DNA from: Catonia carolina
Taxonomy: Eukaryota > Arthropoda > Insecta > Hemiptera > Achilidae
DNA: 64,000 nt
Assembly (NCBI GenBank): GCA_035578175.1
Contig: JAQMRL010000001.1
Span: 55,575,553 to 55,639,552 of the forward strand
Direction: 5' to 3'
Positions 57,801-64,000 of the stretch are shown here, one piece after another. Position 1 is the stretch's first letter, and the number at the start of each line of letters is the position of its first letter. Below the pieces are notes generated by a model, which saw nothing but the letters and a program-made list of their open reading frames with translations, was not told the origin of the DNA and did no database searches. The position numbers and the translations under genes were made by a program.

Positions 57801-60404
57801 AATGTTCCGCAAAGTGGTGACCATAAGTTGAATGACTATAGTGAAAGCACAAATAGTTCAAAAGAAATAGACAGAAATGATGAATTTTTTAAACCATTAG
57901 CTTATAATTTATCTTTAACCCTCCCAAATTCTTTGTGTGTTGAACTGGTTAACAAAAGTGACATCCAGCTATATATTAAACAATATTTCATAAGTAAACT
58001 CACTTTGCCACCACTCATAAGAAATGAGTTATTCCGGTGCTATATGTTAGATGGAAAAATTATAAAATTCATGGATGATGACAATCTCATCATCTATCAA
58101 TCAAACAGTGAAATATATGAATGCAAATTGTTTTCTCAACAGCCAGTTGAAACTAATTTAACAGAGATACTGACAGACCCCATCAAAAGTAGACAAAAAG
58201 CTGATCAACGTAAACAAAGTACAGCTGAAAGCCAAAAAAAAGATTTGCCTGATCAACTGCCACCAGAATCAATAATTAACAGTCCTATAAAATCATTTGA
58301 GTGCACATTAAGTACTGGAAAAAGAATGGGAATGTCAGATGGAGAAATGATTGAACTCAACCCTTTTTTTTGCAGATCCTATGGCGACATTTTCAATGGA
58401 GTAATTGTAACTGAACGGTCTGATGGTACCAAATTAACACATGATAGTGAAGGCACATTATATGTAGATTTTCCAGATGGATCTCGAATAACATCAATTG
58501 CTTCATTTTCTACAGATGAACTGTACATATATCTTCCCTTTGAAAATTTTGAAGCAGAAGAAGAAGAAGAAGAAGAAAAAGGAAGAGAAGAAGAAGTAAA
58601 GGAAGAACAAAATGAAGAAGAGGGAGAATATTCAGAATATTACAAAGAAGGTGGTTTTGTTGTAATCAATCTTCAACATAGATTTGAACATCCAAACTTT
58701 GCATCAGTGACTGTTAACAAAATAGCTGACAATATAAGCATTAATTTACCATTTAGTGTCAATATTTCTTTCTCTTCAGAGGGTCTACATAGAATAAATT
58801 TTGACAACAAAGTGGAGTTGCAAACAGAATTGAATAATTTACAATTTAGAGAACTTAATATGCAAAATTTACCACAATATAGTATTTACTTTGACAATTT
58901 TCCTGAGCAACAACAAAAACATTCTTCTGATTATGTTTCTACAGACGCTATTACCAATTTCCCAGTTATTTTAAATGGGATCTGTAATGACTGTAGCACC
59001 ATTACTGTAGACACTTATGGCCAGATTAATGTTTTTAAATCATCGGACTCGAGTGTCAAAGGTATTTGTAAATGTAATACAATTAATGATAGTCGTCTTT
59101 TTGTCCTAAACAAATACTACGATGGTTTTGAAGTATATTCTCCTAATATGTTAGATATATATTCTGAGGAAGCTAATAATAAACCCAATTGTGTGGCTAA
59201 GAACTACTTCACAGACAATCATCAGATATTGTTATTAATGCAACCATGTCTACAAACTGAATATGAAAAGTGGTTAATGCCCGTTAAAGAAATTGGGTAT
59301 AATACGTGTTTTGCTATACCTTCAACTTATAATCAAGGATCAACTACATATTGTCCATTCCCAAAACGAAAAATCATCAGAACTCATCATAAACGAAACA
59401 TTCCAGACACATTGTCTGTAAGAATAATAAATAGAATAAATTGTAATGTTCATATAGGGACAGGTTCATTTTTAGATATTAAAAAGCAAATTGATACTTT
59501 AAGAATATATAAATGCCATTTGTTAGCTGTTGAGCTCTTTGAAGGAGGTGAATTACCAATTTGTAAAGCTAACAAAGAGTTTATCGAGTACACTAAAGAA
59601 AAAATAATCGGATCATTAATATCAAGAGTGAGGAGACGTGTTCTGAAAAGAATTACTGAGAGAAAAATTGAAGAGTATATGGATATATTAGTCCATCGTA
59701 GGTTACTGCCATATTTTAGCAGCGCACAAGGTTGTGTACATTTAGTAATGCTTGAATTGCTTGGTAATGCTATTAAAATATCTTTGAAAGAAAAAGAAGT
59801 AAAAGGAAAGTATGCAGAAGAAATTCATATGTTACAAAAGGTGTATAAAACACCTATCAAGACAATAACAGAAGATGTTGACCGGTTTGAGCAACTTTTT
59901 ACTGCACCACTTGAAACGTTAACAGATGATGATTTGGATTTTATGCATGATAATATTGCTATGATTAGAGGTTGCGTTTATTGTCACTGTAAAGAAACTT
60001 TAAAAATGTGTAAACTGATGGTACTTCTTGTGGCAGGTAAAACTTTACAGGACTTCTTTCCAGATATGACAACATTTTTTCACTTTTATGGTAATAGTGT
60101 TAAACGCAGAAGAGAGTCTGAGAAAATTGTAGAAGAAAAACCAAAATTTGTAACATCTGAGTCTCTAAAAGAATTATTGATTAAAAGATCAGATATGCTT
60201 ACAGACAGAGATTTAGTAATAATCCATGATAAATTAAAACTTTCAGAAAATAGTAAATGTAGTTGTGATAAAAACAGCGAAAAATGTGAATTAAGAATAC
60301 TGCTGACAGCTGGTGTTATATTGAATACAGTCTTTCCCAACTTATATTCAGTTTTCAAGTCTTATAATAAAGGATCTGTTCTTGAACCATATGTTAACAT
60401 ATAA
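54894..60404 (+). CDS. SPAG17-like: SPAG17/PF6-like central-pair apparatus protein
   Basis: One uninterrupted frame of 1836 codons. SPAG17 (PF6 in Chlamydomonas) is a large scaffold of the C1a projection of the ciliary central pair, needed for sperm and ciliary motility. The match is by layout and motifs: a basic MSKKTADKSAKSKG start; a Lys-rich linker (about 160-205); a block from TTLRKRNEMFMDN through IGPQLYIILSSF to PLVSLIKVF (about 212-280), as in SPAG17; a Glu-rich run (about 1223-1245); and paired F/Y-DG-x-x motifs such as RSDGTKLTH and FPDGSRITS (about 1175-1200). The C-terminus (about 1673-1830) is a tandem Cys-rich module. The length is somewhat below vertebrate SPAG17. No intron interrupts 5.5 kb; TTTTTACAG ending at 54877, 16 bp before the ATG, may be an acceptor after a 5' UTR intron. 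A polyadenylation signal follows at 60522. Testis-biased expression is expected from the family, not seen here. Confidence 0.88.
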   Translation: MSKKTADKSAKSKGKQKQPVVDDPVPWVKELETLVINDEEWKCNVNMLVETNPITILYLMSKPELFNTEKSPRPLIKLISNSILAVNTIETSFQQSKNAVLNPYQKLCNEAMKYCTPEGFFFDTPIDILASLIKYHIYKLKVKNCEEKQILDAYEAKRKKRQEESLLAIENIKKNVPTSAKGKGKTATKEKKTTPKTAKSAKSEGTKTNTDKFTTLRKRNEMFMDNENNIRDQPEIGPQLYIILSSFYRAELPLELLKLQIPLVSLIKVFNFNSLSDESEVHAVSNYRLSAIVGAGQEPKFIKQRKYSNPKEEVNQSILVLNNFWANFLNALDDKNHVLLFKDTIFCKFYPKVDLLRWQNSQATDNEIREFLERSMYDQCCHLQYDVQDIRRQHKNFCDKLIVRNLTEHNIKNLDDMHLYKSILDSIPSEVINVPFILDAMLQQVEHLVDTNEVNGNVDSHDGPTEDIMKKKDSFVPDNTVINELNQLDEYHDLFNIDNVLQRVERGPPTLLVFGDEIGLKTYWWKQSCHVKNVTCRMYKIFWDMILRKFLHGYDEIYEPWSNEDLQINENFLRTEAGQNNGDVKNNENLQNNGVAQETWDLKSRGDHQNNSKNYKYSRLINDSDLFDILKGTESVTILSKLSHLPCNYEKKFVENKAYVFCHEEKPVTVDDYVSDISTVTKGSNGNKDISLKENLKHYNDPSEGYYLGQVYDNHSYCFEQMTSDILLQQLFSSFEFFNCFDLKQDYFNDNIFIRFHNKQSCIDEEYLVGKLRTKTAIRDFYDYTIEEDFVWLNDEELSYDEYLKEKELHMLSAELKKNQAIMNKIKYLTSKLCFERNFVVYEALKKSERDDRKSSETKTENFEPEACYPAENGYLEALDVDLPNRVQFSEKKQDFMLSENSKLHVKVLSRLYKGDSLCLQITICGHTLYFQSILPISAETISARFHIIHNSGMILYFNKARSNIIEESNVPQSGDHKLNDYSESTNSSKEIDRNDEFFKPLAYNLSLTLPNSLCVELVNKSDIQLYIKQYFISKLTLPPLIRNELFRCYMLDGKIIKFMDDDNLIIYQSNSEIYECKLFSQQPVETNLTEILTDPIKSRQKADQRKQSTAESQKKDLPDQLPPESIINSPIKSFECTLSTGKRMGMSDGEMIELNPFFCRSYGDIFNGVIVTERSDGTKLTHDSEGTLYVDFPDGSRITSIASFSTDELYIYLPFENFEAEEEEEEEKGREEEVKEEQNEEEGEYSEYYKEGGFVVINLQHRFEHPNFASVTVNKIADNISINLPFSVNISFSSEGLHRINFDNKVELQTELNNLQFRELNMQNLPQYSIYFDNFPEQQQKHSSDYVSTDAITNFPVILNGICNDCSTITVDTYGQINVFKSSDSSVKGICKCNTINDSRLFVLNKYYDGFEVYSPNMLDIYSEEANNKPNCVAKNYFTDNHQILLLMQPCLQTEYEKWLMPVKEIGYNTCFAIPSTYNQGSTTYCPFPKRKIIRTHHKRNIPDTLSVRIINRINCNVHIGTGSFLDIKKQIDTLRIYKCHLLAVELFEGGELPICKANKEFIEYTKEKIIGSLISRVRRRVLKRITERKIEEYMDILVHRRLLPYFSSAQGCVHLVMLELLGNAIKISLKEKEVKGKYAEEIHMLQKVYKTPIKTITEDVDRFEQLFTAPLETLTDDDLDFMHDNIAMIRGCVYCHCKETLKMCKLMVLLVAGKTLQDFFPDMTTFFHFYGNSVKRRRESEKIVEEKPKFVTSESLKELLIKRSDMLTDRDLVIIHDKLKLSENSKCSCDKNSEKCELRILLTAGVILNTVFPNLYSVFKSYNKGSVLEPYVNI

Positions 60405-60521
60405 TATTATTAGAAACCCTAATTGCAGAAAACATATTATAAACTCCGTGTTTCTCATTCAATAAGAATAATTAAAGATAACTTAATTTACAAGAGATTA
60501 AATTTTTGAGAAATTTTGTTG

Positions 60522-60527
60522 AATAAA
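60522..60527 (+). terminator. SPAG17-like: polyadenylation signal of the SPAG17-like gene
   Basis: AATAAA lies 118 bp after the stop codon and is followed by a GT-rich stretch (GTGTGATTGG), the usual arrangement for an mRNA 3' end. Confidence 0.5.
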
Positions 60528-61016
60528 AAGTGTGATTGGTATTAACTAATTGATAAATGCAAAAAGTACAAAATATAAAAATAATTTAGTTAAATCAAAA
60601 CTCAGCAATTGCTGGGAACAAATTAACAATAACTGAAAGTTAAAAATCAATCACAAGATTAATGTGTAATCAATGGCATCACTAGCAACTTACAAGTACA
60701 CGCCTGCCAATAGTGAATAATTACGTAGCATGAATATTTATGGGGTACTGATAAACTCAATGCAATATACAATACAATTGTATTGATATACAATGCAATT
60801 ACAGCAACTGGATTTTTTTAATTTAAAGTAACTTTTTAACCGTTTTCGGTTCATGACTAGTTCTGAATCATTTTAACTTTTATAATTTGTATGAAAATAA
60901 TATTATAATCTTAGAATAAATTTACAAATATATAATGCTTTATGAAGGTTACTACTTAGGGGAATGTTTTTTATTTACATTATAATTTAAACAAAAAGTA
61001 AATGTGAGTAACCCAG
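60528..61016. other. AT-rich spacer
   Basis: Nothing was recognised between the SPAG17-like 3' end and its duplicated fragments. Confidence 0.4.
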
Positions 61017-61348
61017 CATCGGACTCGAGTGTCAAAGGTATTTGTAAATGCAATACAATTAATGATAGTCGTCTTACAGACAGAGATTTAGTAATAATCC
61101 ATGATAAATTAAAACTTTCAGAAAATAGTAAATGTAGTTGTGATAAAAACAGCGAAAATTGTGAATTAAGAATACTGCTGACAGCTGCTGTTATATTGAA
61201 TACATAAGTACAGCAACTGTACAAAAAAACACGCAGAAGTATACAGAAGAAATTCATATGTTACAAAAGGTGTATAAAACACCTATCAATACAATAACAG
61301 AAGATGTTGATCGGTTTGAGCAACTTTTTACTGCACCACTTGAAACGA
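61017..61348 (+). pseudogene. shuffled duplicate of three SPAG17-like segments
   Basis: Three blocks almost identical to the SPAG17-like gene are joined in a new order. Block a (61017-61075) equals 59041-59099 with one difference. Block b (61074-61204) equals 60199-60329 with two. Block c (about 61235-61348) equals about 59806-59919 with a few. In the parent the order is a, c, b. Blocks a and b join in frame, giving a 67-codon open stretch (61004-61207) that fuses two parent regions before a stop; it has no ATG at its start. The near identity points to a recent event. It is most likely a non-functional rearranged copy. Confidence 0.9.
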
Positions 61349-61429
61349 ATAAATTCCGTATAGAAGAAGAGATGAGTGAATTGTAGGGGGAGGCAAAGGG
61401 TTAATAATGGGGAAAAATCTGAAATAGGA

Positions 61430-61965
61430 GTAGTGTTCACATAATGGAAGAGTACCTGCCATAGTACACTCAAGCTAAACAAGCCTTTGAAATGAAAAAC
61501 AGCTTACTGACTACAAACATTGACTTACAGATTAGGAAAATCTCTTAAAACACTATTTTTGGAGTGTAGCATTATATGGGAGTGAAACATGGGTGATAGG
61601 GGCTGTAGAAAGGAAGAGGATAGAAGCTTTTGAAATGTGGTGTTATAGGAAAATGTTAAAGATTAGATGGGTGGACAAAATAAAAAATTTAGAGTTTTTT
61701 AGGCGAGTGGATGAAAAAAGAAGTATATGGAAGCATCTTACCAGAAGAAGGGATAGGCTAGTAGGGCATGTCTTCAGACATTTAGGTATTGGTCTATCAA
61801 TAATGGAGGGTAATATTGAGGGAGTGAAATGTAGGGGGAGGCAAAGGTTAGAATGTATAAAGAAAATTACAAAAGATGTAGGGTGTTATAGGTAACGACT
61901 TGCACAAAATAGAACAGTTTGGGAACTGCATCAAACCAGTTGAAAGACTGATGGCAAAAAAACCT
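61430..61965 (+). mobile_element. LINE family E, C-terminal relic
   Basis: Reads GSETWVIGAVERKRIEAFEM, RWVDKIKNLEFFRRVDEKRS and RRRDRLVGHVFRH, ending near the block CAACTGAAGACTGATGGC-like tail. It is the same family as 10165 and 39275. A 100-codon frame (61593-61895) is intact in this copy; the RT domain is missing. Confidence 0.85.
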
Positions 61966-62339
61966 ACCATAATCCATTCATTAAGGGCAATTATATCTTT
62001 GCGGATGAATGGGGATTGACTGTCTAAGGTACTGAGTTGCAGCACACTCTCTGTCCACATGATAATATCATCAAATATTAGAGCGCTACTTACTCTATTA
62101 ATATTAATGTACAGTAGGAACTACATACAGAATGCTCTTACACTTCTTTAGCAAAAGTACAACTTCCATAAAAATATAAATGGTATTGTGGATTATTATT
62201 TCATTGGTGTGTTTAACACTTTGAGTACTATTTTATAGTATACTCAAAGGTTTAACACCATGGTTCACTTGAAAACTGTAATACACAATGTTTTTACTAT
62301 GAAGATTTGTACATGGATAAGATAATTAATTTCTGAAGA
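61966..62339. other. AT-rich spacer
   Basis: No gene was recognised. Confidence 0.35.
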
Positions 62340-62520
62340 GGCCACCTCTGTGGTGCAGTGGTTAGCATGCTAGGCTGGAAAGCGGAAGACCCAAGTTCGA
62401 CTCCCAGTCTGAGTCTGAAAATTATTACACGTCTAAATCCACCGTTCCATAATCTACAGTAGCACTAAATAATAACCAAGATTTTGATAAATCTTTAATA
62501 ACCTAACAAATATAAAACAA
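62340..62520 (+). repeat. tRNA-derived SINE, family A, + orientation
   Basis: The head TGGTGCAGTGGTTAGCATGC and box B GTTCGACTCCC are followed by the family A tail (CTACAGTAGCACTAAATAAT and AACCAAGATTTTGAT) in the direction opposite to the other family A copies. Confidence 0.8.
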
Positions 62521-63097
62521 AAATAAAGAATTATTTTTTGTATTTTATTAAATAATCATACATCGAATAAAGCGCTCCCCAAAGTCATACCACGGATGCC
62601 AACCTAATTCTCTTCAAACGTACTGTCAGCTCTCGATGCAATAATGATAAATCTGATGGTTAAATCTTCCCTTCCACTTGCACAGAGAGAATCGGAAGAA
62701 TCATGAATCCGTATAGAAGAAGAGATAATGTAGTGAGGTTCTAAAGTAAAGTGTATTTTATTGTACCTATTATGTTCATTGATAACATGTTTGCAGTGAT
62801 TGTGCTAACATAATCTTAAATCCGACTTAGTTTATTTGTGAACATTTATCGCCATTTTATGTATGCAAATTACCTGAAATTTTTCTTAATTTTATAGTTA
62901 CTGTCTGTGCTTAAGAAAACAAATAATATTTTCAAAAATTACAATGACTATGATTGTTTGAAAACGATACATGAGGCTGCGCTTTGTTTTGTAGCCATAT
63001 TTGTCATAGAGCAGCTGTTCGTAGTTCGAAGCACGTGTAGTGACGGCTGTGGTTATAGGTTAATTATACTAGTTTGGTGTATTTCTGATCATTTGAA
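62521..63097 (+). promoter_or_regulatory. RRP12: RRP12 upstream region
   Basis: The sequence between the SINE and the RRP12 start becomes less AT-rich after about 62960. No TATA box is placed where one would expect, which suits a housekeeping gene. The start site cannot be fixed. The 19-bp block at 62708-62726 is shared with 61355-61373. Confidence 0.3.
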
Positions 63098-63227
63098 ATG
63101 GCCAAATTTCGGCCGAAAACTAAAGGAAAAGGAAAGCGATGGCAGAAAGGACAAAGCTCAAGTTCCAATCCATCGACTACTAAATACCGGGATGCTGCTA
63201 AATCTCGATTTTTTCAGGACACTTTAG
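63098..63227 (+). CDS. RRP12: RRP12, first coding exon (partial gene)
   Basis: ATG at 63098 opens a 43-codon exon ending in phase 1 at AG/GTACGT (donor at 63228). It encodes a basic start, then GKRWQKGQSSSSNPSTTKYR and D-A-A-K-S-R-F-F. This matches the conserved N-terminus of RRP12 (K-R-W-x-K-G-x-S-S-x-S-N-P, R-F-F), a HEAT-repeat nucleolar factor for pre-ribosome maturation and export. The start context GAAATGGCC is good. The next exon was not found in the remaining 770 bp, so the gene continues to the right. The longer open frame beginning at 62907 is in another frame and is not the gene. Confidence 0.88.
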
Positions 63228-64000
63228 GTACGTCGCATTAATCTATTTGTTCAGTTAAATGTACCAGAATATGTACATAAATACACGTTATGTAGACAAA
63301 ACAGTTATTTCAGTAATTACGCTATTGGTTCACGTTTTCTGCTCATGATAAATATCTTGTTTTTCTGAAATTAGCCTATAAAATATTTTACGTTTTTTTG
63401 TTTTAACCAGTTTAAATGTAGGCTACTTGGAAAAAACACTTTTTGGGAAAGTGTAGTTCTTATGTTTCAGTATCGACTGTTAATGCTCTGGTCGTTCTAT
63501 TGTTATGCTTTTAGCTGCCACATATAATTATGTAACAGTTACATTAATTATGCTAACTGACTTAACTTAAGCTTTTATAAATTTATGTAATTGTCAAGTA
63601 TTTATTAATTATGTGGCACCAGGGTTAAGAGTTATCCTACATGTCAGATTTTCATGTTTCAAGAAAATGAAAAAATAAAGTTTGGATTCTTCGTGAAAAT
63701 CATGTTTTACATTAATTTTGATAAAGATTTATTAATTTTTTAATGTTACTTAAAAATAAGTATATCACTGGAAAAAGTAAAATAATTTTATTTTGTGAAA
63801 ACATTTTTTTGGGATACCTCCAACTTATACCTGTTTACTGTAAACTTAAGACATGTATCACCATTGAACATTTTTCCAGAAAATCCTTTCACCTTCTTCA
63901 TTAAATTTATTGAATTTGGAGTATTTCTAAAAGCCAGCATCAGTCAATGGCTGAACTATGAATATTTATGTTGCACCAAGCTGCATCCAGTCATGAGAAA
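63228..64000. other. RRP12: RRP12 intron 1 (start)
   Basis: AT-rich DNA. No second exon was recognised before the window ends. Confidence 0.5.

Noticed and set aside
61004..61207. A functional small chimeric SPAG17 gene
   Set aside because: It has no ATG at its start and no promoter or splice signals; near identity to the parent is explained by recent duplication alone.
62340..62412. tRNA gene
   Set aside because: A and B boxes are present, but the cloverleaf is imperfect and the tail matches a SINE family; the same holds for the heads at 16031, 24159, 34450 and 36392.
62907..63227. 106-codon ORF covering the RRP12 exon
   Set aside because: It is in a different frame; the RRP12-like residues are read only from the ATG at 63098.

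Overview
The window reads as arthropod (insect) nuclear DNA. It is about two-thirds A+T. It carries spliced genes with GT-AG introns, an arthropod-type Spätzle cytokine gene, tRNA-derived SINEs, jockey/RTE/R1-like LINE remains and several mariner-type DNA transposons. Nothing in it looks bacterial, viral or organellar. A hemipteran-like insect would fit, but the sequence alone does not settle the order.

Three host genes can be supported, all on the + strand. (1) A Spätzle-family gene runs from about 19962 to 44125. Four exons are secure (29420-29544, 40588-40857, 42208-42333, 43948-44125). A short first exon (19962-19985) supplies the start of a signal peptide and fits the reading phase, giving a 240-residue protein spread over about 24 kb. 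(2) A 1836-codon uninterrupted ORF at 54894-60404 is recognisable as the homologue of SPAG17/PF6, a ciliary central-pair protein. (3) The first coding exon of RRP12, a ribosome-biogenesis factor, lies at 63098-63227; the rest of that gene is beyond the window.

Region by region: 0.4-3.5 kb is a jockey-like LINE whose ORF2 is broken only by three stop codons. 3.5-14.4 kb is repeat-rich, with a SINE, LINE relics and a cluster of inverted 18-bp motifs. 14.5-15.3 kb is a Tigger/pogo-like deletion element with a foldback mariner MITE inside it, followed by an unrecognised coding-like terminal exon. 16-44 kb is mostly spz introns holding SINEs, LINE relics, a foldback mariner (26.1-26.9 kb) and a nearly intact mariner (37.0-38.3 kb). 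44-54 kb holds two degraded Tc1/mariner-type elements, an R1-like LINE tail and SINEs. 54.9-60.4 kb is the SPAG17-like gene. At 61.0-61.35 kb there is a recent duplicate of three SPAG17 segments in shuffled order, then LINE and SINE remains, then RRP12.

The three host genes do not form a pathway: they serve immune/developmental signalling, sperm or ciliary motility, and ribosome assembly. The most unusual signals are the shuffled SPAG17 fragments, the tandem Cys-rich module at the SPAG17 C-terminus, the inverted-motif cluster at 12.3-12.6 kb (with a related copy at 9.8 kb), the two foldback mariner elements, and a roughly tenfold excess of the palindrome TAGGCCTA.
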